The translations under genes and the position numbers were made by a program. 64,000 nucleotides of DNA from Ralstonia thomasii (GTDB lineage Bacteria; Pseudomonadota; Gammaproteobacteria; Burkholderiales; Burkholderiaceae), in the NCBI RefSeq assembly GCF_958405895.1, contig NZ_CATZAR010000005.1, one strand, 5' to 3'. The notes below the pieces were generated by a model. It was not told the DNA's origin, did no database searches, and saw only the letters and a list, made by a program, of their open reading frames with translations. Of this stretch, positions 29,250 to 39,733 are shown piece by piece (position 1 is the stretch's first letter; every line of letters starts with the position of its first letter).

Positions 29250-29987
29250 TTACCCCTGCTTGGCCGCGGCCGTGTTGGTATTGCCGGCGGCGCCCCGCTG
29301 GTTACCCATCTCGCGGGCAAGCCAGCCGTCCAGGCGCTTGAGGCGCACCGAGTGGATCAGGAACGCGCAGACCGCCGTCGGGATGCCCCACACAGCGATA
29401 CGCAGCGGTTCCACGTCGATGCCCGAGCCGAGCAGGAACGTGTGCATCAGCGCGATGGCGCCGAAGGCCACGAAGATGTCTTCGCCGAAGAACAGGCCCA
29501 CGTTGTCGGTGGCGGCGCAGAAGGCCAGCAGGCGTTCACGCACCGGCGCCGGCAGCTTGCCGAAACGGTTCTCGGCGGCGCCTTCGGCCATCGGGGCCAG
29601 CAGCGGACGCACCATCTGCGGATGACCGCCGAGGCTCGTCAGACCGGCAGCTGCCGTCAGCTCGCGCACGGCGAGGTAGACGATCAGCAGACGGCCAACG
29701 GTGGCCGATTGAATGCGCGCGATCCAGTTCTGCGCGTGTTCACGCAAGCCGTGGCGTTCGAGCAGACCCACCACCGCGAGTGGCAGCAGGATGATCAGCG
29801 GCAACGTCCGCGTCTTGATGATGCCCGTCCCGATCGCCGTCAGGATCTGCTCGATGGACATCGATGCCGCAAAACCGGTGGCGATGGCGGCCACGGCCAC
29901 CACCAGCATCGGATTGAATCGCAGGATGAACCCCGCGATGATGACGACCACCCCGATCAGCGGCCATAGATTCACTGCCGTACCCAT
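29250..29987 (-). CDS. DUF969 membrane protein, putative 5-oxoproline transporter subunit
   Basis: This 245-aa protein is read from ATG 29987-29985, after GGGGGAAG. It has several transmembrane helices and the family segments VVGLLERHGLREHAQNWI and SLGGHPQMVRPLLAPMAEGA. DUF969 and DUF979 together form a predicted permease. A hairpin with a T-run separates it from pxpA (30011-30036), so the transport genes are likely expressed at a lower or separately controlled level. Confidence 0.8.
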   Translation of the reverse strand: MGTAVNLWPLIGVVVIIAGFILRFNPMLVVAVAAIATGFAASMSIEQILTAIGTGIIKTRTLPLIILLPLAVVGLLERHGLREHAQNWIARIQSATVGRLLIVYLAVRELTAAAGLTSLGGHPQMVRPLLAPMAEGAAENRFGKLPAPVRERLLAFCAATDNVGLFFGEDIFVAFGAIALMHTFLLGSGIDVEPLRIAVWGIPTAVCAFLIHSVRLKRLDGWLAREMGNQRGAAGNTNTAAAKQG

Positions 29988-30010
29988 GTGGTGCTTCCCC
30001 CCAAGTTGAT

Positions 30011-30036
30011 AAAAAGCCCCGCTGGAAGGACGGGGC
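30011..30036 (-). terminator. Intercistronic terminator or attenuator between pxpA and DUF969
   Basis: On the minus strand GCCCCG, nine-base loop, CGGGGC is followed by five T residues. It lies just after the pxpA stop and 25 bases before the DUF969 start, so part of the transcription should stop here. Confidence 0.7.
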
Positions 30037-30042
30037 CGTGGC

Positions 30043-30786
30043 TCAGGCGCCGGCGCGAACAGCGATGCCTTCGCTGCCAAGCCGTTCCCGAATGCGTCGC
30101 GCGAACGCCAGCGCATGCGCGCCGTCGCCGTGCAGACAAACCGTTTCCGCGCGGATCGGAACCCACGTGCCGTCGATGGCCTTCACGCGCTGCTCGCGCA
30201 CCATCGTCAGCGTCTGGTCCAGCGCGGCATCTTCGCTGTCGATCAGGGCGCCCGGCGTACCGCGTTTGACGAGCGAGCCGTCTGCGTTGTAACCGCGATC
30301 GGCAAACACCTCTTCCTTGGCCTGCAGGCCAAGTTCACGCGCGGCCTTGACCAGTTCACCTCCCGCCAGGCCAAACACCACCAGCGACGGATCGAAATCG
30401 CGGATCGCGTGCACGATGGCCATGGCCAGCGGCCGGTCGCGCGAAGCCTGGTTGTACAGCGCGCCGTGCGCCTTCACGTGCGCCAGCTTGCCGCCCTGCG
30501 CACGCACGATGGCTGACAGCCCACCAATCTGGAACAGCACGCCCGCGTAGATTTCATCGGGCTGCAGATGCATCTCAGTGCGGCCAAAGTTTTCGCGATC
30601 GGGAAAGCTCGGATGCGCGCCAATCGACACGCCCTGGCGCAGCGCCCAGCCCACGGTCTGGCGCATCGTGTTGACGTCGCCGGCGTGCCAGCCGCAGGCG
30701 ATGTTGGCGGAACTCACCAGTGCGAGGAGCGCCTCGTCGGTATCGCAGCCTTCGCCGAGGTCGGCATTCAGATCAATTGCGGTCAT
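30043..30786 (-). CDS. pxpA: 5-oxoprolinase subunit A (LamB/YcsF family)
   Basis: The 247-aa protein starts MTAIDLNADLGEGCDTDEAL and has SANIACGWHAGD, the metal- and substrate-site signature of the family. PxpA works with PxpB and PxpC to hydrolyse 5-oxoproline (pyroglutamate) to glutamate using ATP. The order pxpB-pxpC-pxpA on one strand is standard. The length is normal for the family. Confidence 0.92.
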   Translation of the reverse strand: MTAIDLNADLGEGCDTDEALLALVSSANIACGWHAGDVNTMRQTVGWALRQGVSIGAHPSFPDRENFGRTEMHLQPDEIYAGVLFQIGGLSAIVRAQGGKLAHVKAHGALYNQASRDRPLAMAIVHAIRDFDPSLVVFGLAGGELVKAARELGLQAKEEVFADRGYNADGSLVKRGTPGALIDSEDAALDQTLTMVREQRVKAIDGTWVPIRAETVCLHGDGAHALAFARRIRERLGSEGIAVRAGA

Positions 30787-30805
30787 GGTGTTGTCTTCCG
30801 GTGCA

Positions 30806-31855
30806 TCAGGCGTTCAGTCGCGTCTTGGCGGTGCGATGCGCGCTCGACAGAATGCCTTGGCGCTGCCAATCCAGTGCGGTTTCGATTTGCTGCAGATACC
30901 GTGCCACGTCGGCGCGGGCGGCTTCGGCCTCTTCCAGCGTGACACGCTCGAAGCGCACGCGCGTGCCGAGCGGAATCTGCGCCAGGCGCCATTGGTCGGC
31001 CAGGATGACGGAGCCGATCTTCGGATAGCCGCCCGTGGTTTGCGCATCGGCCATCAACACAATGGGCTGGCCAGACGGCGGCACCTGGATCACGCCCGGC
31101 ACCACGCCGTGCGAGAGCAGATCGCCGCTGCGCTGCTTTTTGCGCTTGAGTTCCGGCCCCTGCAGGCGAAAACCCATCCGGTTGCTGTTGGGGGTGAGCG
31201 TCCAGTCCGATTCCCAGAATGCGGCTTGCGCGTCGGCAACGAAATCGTCGTATTCAGGACCGGGCAGCACGCGCATGACCGGCGTGTCCTTCTGCGCGCG
31301 GTCGAACGTCCAGCGGGCGGCCTTCACGGCAACGGTATCGCCGCTGATGTCGGGGGCGTACGTTGTGTCGGCAGGCAGCACGGGCAGCCTGTCGCCGTCT
31401 TTCAACGGGCGCCCTTCGAAACCACCAAAGCCGGCTTTCAGATCGGTGCTGCGCGAGCCCATCATCTCGGGCACATCGATGCCGCCGGCCACGCAGAGAT
31501 ACGCACGCACCCCGCCCTGCGCCACGCGCAATGTCAGCATCTGCCCGCGTTGCACGGGGATGGCGCGCCAAGCATGCACCGGTGCGCCGTCGAGCGTGGC
31601 GCGGCAATCGGCGCCCGTCAGCGCGATCAGGCCATTGGCGTGGAAGCGCAGCGTGGCGTTGCCCAGCGTGAACTCGATGCCCGCCGCATCGCTGCGGTTG
31701 CCAACCAAGCGGTTGCCCACATACAGCGACAGCGGATCCAGCGCGCCCGACGTGCACACGCCAAAACGGCGATAGCCGGTGCGGCCCAGGTCCTGCACGG
31801 ACGCCAGCACGCCGGCCCGCACGATCTCGATCATGGGTTGGGGTTTCGAACTCAT
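30806..31855 (-). CDS. pxpC: 5-oxoprolinase subunit C (KipA/biotin-dependent carboxyltransferase-like)
   Basis: This 349-aa protein shows the family motifs AGVLASVQDLGRTGYRRFGV and SGALDPLSLYVGNRLVGN, with ADAQTTGGYPKIGSVILAD later on. PxpC and PxpB form the catalytic partner of PxpA. Its start overlaps the pxpB stop by four bases (ATGA), giving coupled synthesis. PxpA starts 20 bases downstream. Confidence 0.92.
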   Translation of the reverse strand: MSSKPQPMIEIVRAGVLASVQDLGRTGYRRFGVCTSGALDPLSLYVGNRLVGNRSDAAGIEFTLGNATLRFHANGLIALTGADCRATLDGAPVHAWRAIPVQRGQMLTLRVAQGGVRAYLCVAGGIDVPEMMGSRSTDLKAGFGGFEGRPLKDGDRLPVLPADTTYAPDISGDTVAVKAARWTFDRAQKDTPVMRVLPGPEYDDFVADAQAAFWESDWTLTPNSNRMGFRLQGPELKRKKQRSGDLLSHGVVPGVIQVPPSGQPIVLMADAQTTGGYPKIGSVILADQWRLAQIPLGTRVRFERVTLEEAEAARADVARYLQQIETALDWQRQGILSSAHRTAKTRLNA

Positions 31856-32499
31856 GCGCGCACCTTCGAGGCAACAAAGCGGATGCGGTCTCCGGGCGCC
31901 AGCAGCGTGGGGGGATTACGCTGCGGCATGAAGAGCGCCGCGTCTGTGCGGCCAAGCAGTTGCCAGCCACCGGGGGATGCGGCCGGGTAGATGCCGGTCT
32001 GCTCGCCGCCGATGCCGACCGAACCGGCCGGCACGGCCATGCGCGGCTCGGCGCGACGCGGCGTGGCGAGTGACTTGTCGAGCCCGCCCATGTAGGCAAA
32101 GCCGGGCTGGAAGCCCAGGAAATAGACGATGTATTCCGGCGCGGTGTGACGGCGCACGACTTCGGCCGTGCTGAGGCCGGTGTGCTTGGCGACTTCGCGC
32201 AGGTCGGGGCCTTCGTCACCGCCATAGGCGACTTCGATGTCGACGAGTTTGCCGTCGGCCACCAACGCCTGGCTCTCTTCCCAGGCCTCACGCAGCTGCG
32301 TGGTCAATCGCTGCGCATCGGCCAGTGGACCGAACACGAGCGTGAGGTTGTTCATGCCGGGCACCACGTCGACCACGCCCGCCCAATTGGACGCGCGCGA
32401 AGCCATGGCCCAGATGCGCTGCTGGCAATTCAGGGTGGCCGGTGGCGGCACTTCGCACAACAGCGCGAGTTCGCCCAGCCGGTGAATCGTGCACTGCAA
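31852..32499 (-). CDS. pxpB: 5-oxoprolinase subunit B (KipI family)
   Basis: This 215-aa protein is the first gene of the operon. Recognisable blocks are GVVDVVPGMNNLTLVFGPL, EVVRRHTAPEYIVYFLGFQP and the glycine-rich GSVGIGGEQTGIYPAASPGG. It forms the PxpB-PxpC complex of ATP-dependent 5-oxoprolinase. Its upstream region (32500-32774) should hold the operon promoter. Confidence 0.92.
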   Translation of the reverse strand: MQCTIHRLGELALLCEVPPPATLNCQQRIWAMASRASNWAGVVDVVPGMNNLTLVFGPLADAQRLTTQLREAWEESQALVADGKLVDIEVAYGGDEGPDLREVAKHTGLSTAEVVRRHTAPEYIVYFLGFQPGFAYMGGLDKSLATPRRAEPRMAVPAGSVGIGGEQTGIYPAASPGGWQLLGRTDAALFMPQRNPPTLLAPGDRIRFVASKVRA

Positions 32500-32774
32500 C
32501 TTAACCCCCGTCTCGTGTGCGCCGTTGGCGGGAAGATCCCTGCAAAACGACGCGCGTTTGAAAACGAAAGCGATACGTTAATAAATTGTCGATAAATTCT
32601 GTATAAGAAGTAACCCTTAGTCGTTCAGGGCCAAGTCGCTGCTGAACGCGGTCCGGCTGCACTCATCATAGGTGCCGGACGCGGTTAGCGTGACAGGCAT
32701 GTTATGCCAAAGTCATATGAAAGGAGGAAGACGCCCCCAGAACAAGAGGCGTAGATCGAGACCGGAACTGAGGG
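32500..32774. promoter_or_regulatory. Upstream region of the pxpB operon
   Basis: No gene. The AT-rich part (32575-32612) carries ATAAATT at 32581-32587 and again at 32592-32598, an 11-base-period direct repeat that could be a regulator site. Several -10-like sequences make the exact promoter ambiguous. The rest up to the MFS gene stop (32775) shows nothing clear. Confidence 0.4.
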
Positions 32775-33989
32775 TCAGGCGGCGGGCTCTTCGCGCGTGA
32801 TGCGCAGACCCAGAACGAGTGCGGCGACGGCGCAGACAGCCATCATGCCCAGCAGCGGCAGCGCCGTCTGGCCGACGGCGGCAACCACCGTACCGGTCAC
32901 CATGCCGAGGCCAAATTGCATGGCGCCCATGAGCGCCGAGCCCGTACCCGCACGCGCACCCTGCCCCGCCATTGCCAGCGCGCCGGTGTTGGGAGAGATG
33001 CAGCCGATCGAGGCGATGTAGCAGAACAGCGCCGCCAGCACGAGCGGCAGCGGCGTAAAACCGGCCGCGGCGGCAGCGGCAGCCAGCACGCTGGTGATGG
33101 CCGGCACCCACAGCGCCCGTCGCAGCACGCGCGCCGGCGAATACTTGCGCACCAGCCGCACATTCACGCGCGAGGCCGCGATCATCCCGGCGGCGTTGCT
33201 GCCGAACACCCAGGCGTACTGCGACGGCGTCAGCCCATAACCGTCGATCAGCACGAACGACGACACGGTGATGTACGCGAACATGCCCGACAGAAACACG
33301 GCGCCGCACCACATATAGGCAGCGTAGTGGTGATCGCGCAGGAGTTCCCAGTAGTCGCGCAGCACGTGGCGGACTGCCAGCCTGCGCGCCTGCTCGGGCG
33401 CCAGCGACTCGCGCATCAGGTAATGCACCGCGACCAGCGACAGCACGCCAAATGCCGTCAGCAGAGCAAAGATGACCCGCCACGTTGTGAACTGCAGCAC
33501 TGCGCCGCCAATCATCGGCGCGAGGATGGGCGCTACACCCATCACCAGCATCAGCGTCGAATACGCCTGCGCGGCGCCGGCCGGGTCCATGCGATCACGC
33601 ACGGCAGCGCGTGCGATGACCATGCCCGCGCAGCCGCCAAACCCCTGCACGCCGCGCAGCACGGCCAGCATCGTGGCGTCTTTGGCGAACGCGCAACCGA
33701 TGGACGCCGCCACGTACATCGCCAGACCGATATAGAGCGGCGGCTTGCGGCCAAACCGATCGCTGGCTGGGCCGTAGATGAGCTGGCCGATCGCCAGGCT
33801 GATCAGGAACACAGTCAGCGTGAGCCCCGCCGCGGCCGACGACGTATTCAGATCGCGCGCGATGGTCGGCAGGCTCGGCAGGTACATGTCCACCGACAGC
33901 GGGCCGATGGCCGTGAGCGCGCCAAGCAGCAGGAGCCAGCCGGGGATCGGGCCGGGCATGCGGGATCGTGCAGGAGCGGGAGCAGTCAT
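32775..33989 (-). CDS. Bcr/CflA-family MFS drug efflux transporter
   Basis: This 404-aa protein is read from ATG 33989-33987; longer frames lack support. It has twelve predicted transmembrane helices. The MFS loop motif is GPASDRFGRKPPLY after helix 2, and the Bcr/CflA N-terminal pattern is SVDMYLPSLPTIARDLN. Members export bicyclomycin, chloramphenicol, florfenicol or other compounds with proton antiport. It is a single gene with no linked regulator. Confidence 0.85.
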   Translation of the reverse strand: MTAPAPARSRMPGPIPGWLLLLGALTAIGPLSVDMYLPSLPTIARDLNTSSAAAGLTLTVFLISLAIGQLIYGPASDRFGRKPPLYIGLAMYVAASIGCAFAKDATMLAVLRGVQGFGGCAGMVIARAAVRDRMDPAGAAQAYSTLMLVMGVAPILAPMIGGAVLQFTTWRVIFALLTAFGVLSLVAVHYLMRESLAPEQARRLAVRHVLRDYWELLRDHHYAAYMWCGAVFLSGMFAYITVSSFVLIDGYGLTPSQYAWVFGSNAAGMIAASRVNVRLVRKYSPARVLRRALWVPAITSVLAAAAAAAGFTPLPLVLAALFCYIASIGCISPNTGALAMAGQGARAGTGSALMGAMQFGLGMVTGTVVAAVGQTALPLLGMMAVCAVAALVLGLRITREEPAA

Positions 33990-34245
33990 GAAGGGAGAAC
34001 TTGACGCGGCGGCAGACGGGAGGCCCGCGCCGGAGTAAACCGGGAACTGTAGCGCAAAGCGGCGAGCCACGCGCGCGCACTGGTCAGGTGCACGACGGCA
34101 TGCGCGCCCCACCCGAGGGCTGCACGTGCCACCTGCATACATCGGCATGACAAGCTGGACCCCACAAATCGCCGCGATCGGGCCGGCACGGGATTTGCAC
34201 TCCGCCACCCCTCGTACGAGGCAGTCCCAAGCCGGCCGAAATCGC

Positions 34246-34273
34246 CGTTCGGCATGGAGCCGAACGATATAAT
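34246..34273 (+). promoter_or_regulatory. Promoter and operator-like palindrome ahead of the BMP transporter operon
   Basis: CGTTCGGC, ATGGA, GCCGAACG (34246-34266) is a perfect 8-base inverted repeat directly abutting a consensus -10 TATAAT (34268-34273). No good -35 is visible, so the palindrome occupies that space and a bound protein would either block or recruit polymerase. The rest of the 313-base gap from 33990 shows no gene. Confidence 0.55.
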
Positions 34274-34302
34274 TCGCGGTTGATGGCAGGCATCACCCAA
34301 CC

Positions 34303-35983
<1,681 letters not shown>

Positions 35984-35991
<8 letters not shown>

Positions 35992-37093
35992 CGTCATGCA
36001 TGGCAGCCGCCTGGCGCTGCCGGTTTCGCTGGAGCTGCGGGCGATCCCGTCGCGCACCATGGCCTATGCCTCGCCGCTCATCGCGCTGGTGTTGACGATG
36101 GTGTTCGGCCTGCTGCTGTTCGCGCTGCTTGGCAAAGACCCCGTGGCCGGCCTGCGCGTGTTCCTGGTCGAACCGCTGGTCAGCAAGCGGGCGATTGGCG
36201 AAGTGCTGCTCAAGACCGTGCCGCTGGTGCTGTGCGCGCTGGGCTTGTCGGTGTGCTATCGCACCAACGTGTGGAACATCGGCGCGGAGGGGCAACTGAT
36301 CTTGGGCGGCATTTTCGCCGCGGCTACGATCGTCTACTTCGATACGCCGACACCCGCCATCCCGGGCGGCTTTGCGCTGGTGCTGGCCCTCGTTGCTGGC
36401 CTCATCGGCGGCGCGCTGTGGGCAGCGATCACGGCGCTGCTGCGCGATCGCTTTCATGCCAACGAGATCCTCGTCTCGCTCATGCTCACGTACATCGCGC
36501 AGTTGCTGCTGCTGTACGTGGTCAACGGGCCGTTGAAGGACCCGAACGGCATGAACTTCCCGCAATCGATCGTGTTCGACAGCGCGTTCGTTCTGCCGAC
36601 GCTCGTGGCCGGCACGCGCCTGCACGTTGGCTTCCTGTTCATGCTCGTGATGACGGCGGCGATGACGTTGTTTGTCTTCCGCAGCTTTGCGGGCTATCGC
36701 CTTCAAGTCGGTGGCCTGGCCCCGCAAGCCGCGCGCTATGCGGGCTTCTCGTCGCGCGCGGCGCTGTGGACGGCGCTGCTGGTGTCGGGCGGCCTGGCAG
36801 GCGTTGCCGGCGCCTTCGAGGTCACGGGGCCGATCGGGCAACTGCTGCCGTCCATTTCCCCCGGCTACGGCTTTGCCGCCATCGTGGTGGCGTTCGTCGG
36901 GCGCCTGAATCCGGTGGGCACCGTGCTGGGTGCGATCGTGATGTCGCTGTTCTACATCGGCGGCGAGCTTGCGCAATCGCGCCTGGGCCTGCCGTCGGCC
37001 ATTACCGGAGTGTTCCAGGGGATGCTGCTGTTCTTCCTGCTCGCCTGCGACACGCTCATCGAATACCGCCTGCGCTGGCGCGCACATCACTGA
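35984..37093 (+). CDS. ABC transporter permease 1 (BMP-type nucleoside system)
   Basis: This 369-aa membrane protein overlaps the ATPase stop by eight bases. It has about ten transmembrane helices. Family blocks include NVWNIGAEGQLILGGIFAAA, FHANEILVSLMLTYIAQLLL and FAAIVVAFVGRLNPVGTVLG. The IGAEGQ segment is shared with the partner permease (LGAEGM), as expected for a heterodimeric channel. It should be located in the inner membrane with the double ATPase. Confidence 0.88.
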
Positions 37094-37106
37094 TCGGGCC
37101 GCATAC

Positions 37107-38027
37107 ATGGAAAGTCTCGCTCCCCTGATCGCCGCGTCGATCAACGCCGGCACCCCGCTGTTGCTGGCCGCCCTGGGCCTCTTGATGAACGAGCGCTCCG
37201 GCGTGCTCAACCTCGGCGCCGAAGGGATGATGCTGGTGGCCGCCGTGGTCGGCTTCATGGTCGGCTACCAGACGCAGATTCCGCTGCTGGGTTTTGCCGC
37301 CGGCGCGCTTGCCGGCATGGTGATGGCCGCCCTCTTCGCCTGGCTGGCGCTGGTGCTCGTCACCAACCAGGTCGCCACGGGCCTCGCCCTGTCGATTTTC
37401 GGCACCGGCCTGTCGGCCTTCATGGGCCAGCGCTTTGTCGGCATGTCGCTGCCGGCGCAGGCGCACGGCATCCCCGGGTTGGAGTCGATTCCGTTTGTCG
37501 GCCCCGCCCTGTTCGCGCACCACTGGATGGTCTATTTCAGCCTGCTGCTGTGCGGCGCGATTGCGTGGTTCCTGTTCAAGACGCGGGCTGGCCTCACGCT
37601 GCGGGCGATTGGGGAATCGCCGGAGTCGGCTCACGCGCTCGGCTATCCGGTACGCACCGTCCGCTTTGGCGCGCTGTTGTTTGGCGGCGCGTGCTGCGGG
37701 CTGGCAGGTGCCTACCTATCGCTGGTCTACACGCCGATGTGGGTCGAGAACATGGTCGCCGGCCGCGGCTGGATTGCCCTCGCGCTGACCACCTTTGCCA
37801 CTTGGCGCCCGCTACGCATTCTGTTCGGTGCGCTGCTCTTCGGCGGCGTGACGATCCTGCAATTTCACCTGCAAGGGATGGGCGTGTCGGTGCCGTCGCA
37901 GATTCTGTCGATGGCGCCGTTTGCCGCCACCATCGTCGTGCTGGCCATCATCTCGCGCAATCCGGATTGGATCCGCCTGAACATGCCCGCATCGCTCGGC
38001 AAGCCGTTCCGCCCGGGGGCTGCCTAA
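37107..38027 (+). CDS. ABC transporter permease 2 (BMP-type nucleoside system)
   Basis: This 306-aa protein is read from ATG 37107, 13 bases after permease 1; longer frames overlap it. It has about eight or nine transmembrane helices and the family segments NERSGVLNLGAEGMMLVAAV, GLTLRAIGESPESAHALGYP and GRGWIALALTTFATWRPLR. It forms the channel with permease 1. An 80-base gap separates it from the binding-protein gene. Confidence 0.88.
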   Translation: MESLAPLIAASINAGTPLLLAALGLLMNERSGVLNLGAEGMMLVAAVVGFMVGYQTQIPLLGFAAGALAGMVMAALFAWLALVLVTNQVATGLALSIFGTGLSAFMGQRFVGMSLPAQAHGIPGLESIPFVGPALFAHHWMVYFSLLLCGAIAWFLFKTRAGLTLRAIGESPESAHALGYPVRTVRFGALLFGGACCGLAGAYLSLVYTPMWVENMVAGRGWIALALTTFATWRPLRILFGALLFGGVTILQFHLQGMGVSVPSQILSMAPFAATIVVLAIISRNPDWIRLNMPASLGKPFRPGAA

Positions 38028-38106
38028 ACTGCATGCAGCGTCAGCTTCTGCATTCCGCTTTTATTTGCCTCAACACAGTCAACGAGCCACACAACAGGAG
38101 AAATCG

Positions 38107-39264
38107 ATGAACGTTACCCGCAGGATCACGCTGGCCGCCCTGGCCGCCGGCGCTGCCCTGACCCTCTGGGGTTGCGGCAAGTCCAACGACAACGCTAGCG
38201 GCAATGCCGCGCCGGCCGCATCATCGGCCCCCGCCGCTGCCGCACCGGCGCCGGCCAATGAACCGCTGAAGATCGCGTTCGTCTACGTCGGCCCGGTGGG
38301 CGACGCAGGCTGGACGCACGCCCACGACGACGGCCGCAAGGAAGTCGAAGCCAAGTTCGGCGACAAGGTGAAGACCAGCTTCGTCGAAAGCGTGCCCGAA
38401 AGCGCTGCGGACGCCGAGCGCGTGTTCCGCGACCTGGCCACGCAAGGCAACAAGGTCATCTTCGGCACGAGCTTTGGTTTCATGGAATCGATGCTCAAGG
38501 TCGCCAAGGAATTCCCGGATGTGAAGTTCGAGCACGCCACCGGTTTCAAGACCGCCGACAACCTCGGCCAGTACGACGTGCGCACATATGAAGGCGCCTA
38601 TCTGGCAGGCGTGGTGGCCGGCAAGATGAGCAAGTCGGGCAAGCTGGGCGTAGTGGGATCGGTGCCCATCCCCGAGGTGATCCGCAACATCGATTCGTTC
38701 ACGCTGGGCGCACGCAGCGTCAACCCGAAGGCCACCACCCGCGTGGTGTGGGTCAACAAGTGGTTCGATCCGGGCAAGGAGCGCGAAGCGGCCACCACCC
38801 TCATCGGCCAGGGCGTCGACGTGCTGATGCAGAACACCGACTCCGCCGCCGTCGTGCAGACCGCGCAGGAGAAAGGCGTCTACGCGATCGGCTGGGACAG
38901 CGACATGACCAAGTTTGGCGAGAAGGCCCACCTGGCGGCTTCGATCAACAAATGGGGCGTGTACTACACCAAGGTCATCGGTGATGTGCTTGAAAACAAG
39001 TGGAAGCCGGAAACCGTGTGGTGGGGCCTGAAGGAAGGTGCGATCGACCTCGGCGCATACAACGCCGTGGTGCCGGAAGACGTGAAGACGCTGGTCGAGA
39101 CACGCAAGAAGGGCATCATCGACGGCTCGGCTCCGATCTGGAAGGGCCCGCTCAAGGACAACACCGGCAAGGAAGTCCTGCCCGTCGACAAGGTCGCCGA
39201 CGACGGCTTCCTGCACGGCATCAAGTTCTACGTGGAAGGCGTGGAAGGCAAGATTCCAGGCTAA
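38107..39264 (+). CDS. BMP/Med-family nucleoside-binding lipoprotein
   Basis: This 385-aa protein starts at ATG 38107 behind AGGAGA. A lipoprotein signal peptide ends at the cysteine in LTLWGCGKS, followed by an Ala/Pro-rich linker. The BMP domain opens with LKIAFVYVGPVGDAGWTHAH and continues with VESVPESAADAERVFRDLA. A GVDVLMQNTDSAAVVQTAQE block is also typical. In characterised members this receptor binds purine nucleosides. A strong terminator follows. Confidence 0.9.
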   Translation: MNVTRRITLAALAAGAALTLWGCGKSNDNASGNAAPAASSAPAAAAPAPANEPLKIAFVYVGPVGDAGWTHAHDDGRKEVEAKFGDKVKTSFVESVPESAADAERVFRDLATQGNKVIFGTSFGFMESMLKVAKEFPDVKFEHATGFKTADNLGQYDVRTYEGAYLAGVVAGKMSKSGKLGVVGSVPIPEVIRNIDSFTLGARSVNPKATTRVVWVNKWFDPGKEREAATTLIGQGVDVLMQNTDSAAVVQTAQEKGVYAIGWDSDMTKFGEKAHLAASINKWGVYYTKVIGDVLENKWKPETVWWGLKEGAIDLGAYNAVVPEDVKTLVETRKKGIIDGSAPIWKGPLKDNTGKEVLPVDKVADDGFLHGIKFYVEGVEGKIPG

Positions 39265-39283
39265 GTCGTACCCGTCTCGGCAA

Positions 39284-39316
39284 AAGCCGGCGTCTCGCGA
39301 GAGGGCCGGCTTTTTT
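39284..39316 (+). terminator. Rho-independent terminator of the BMP transporter operon
   Basis: AAGCCGGC (39284-39291), a 13-base loop and GCCGGCTT (39305-39312) followed by TTTT, 20 bases after the receptor stop. Confidence 0.85.
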
Positions 39317-39427
39317 CATGGACGATCGCGCCTCTTCTTGAAAACCGGACCGTTTCCCCAAGCTGATACGATGATCCGCCGGCCAAACGGACTCATGTGA
39401 CGCCGGCTTTTCATCAAGGAGCCCACG

Positions 39428-39724
39428 ATGTTCGGACGACTTTTCCGCCTGTGGAGCGTGGTGCGCAACGACGTGCGCCTGCTGTGGTTTGCGCTGCGCC
39501 ATCCGGACAAGCCGTGGTGGCTCGCGCCGGCTGCGCTGCTGCTGGTGGGGTATGTGGTATCGCCCGTCGACCTGATCCCGGACGTCATTCCCGTGATCGG
39601 CTGGGTGGACGACATCGTGCTGGTGCCCTTTGCGCTGCACATGCTGCTGCGCGGCCTGCCCGACCGCGTGCGCGAGGATGCGCGCTTTGCTGCCGCCCGG
39701 CGTGTGAAGCCCTCCGGGCGGTAA
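39428..39724 (+). CDS. YkvA-family (DUF1232) small membrane protein
   Basis: The 98-aa product shows the DUF1232 core: PAALLLVGYVVSPVDLIPDV followed by IPVIGWVDDIVLVPFAL. The SPVDLIPD motif is diagnostic. It has one or two membrane segments and a basic C-terminus. The function of this widespread family is not established. It stands alone after the transporter terminator and is convergent with the oxidoreductase operon. Confidence 0.85.
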   Translation: MFGRLFRLWSVVRNDVRLLWFALRHPDKPWWLAPAALLLVGYVVSPVDLIPDVIPVIGWVDDIVLVPFALHMLLRGLPDRVREDARFAAARRVKPSGR

Positions 39725-39733
39725 CGCCTCGAC

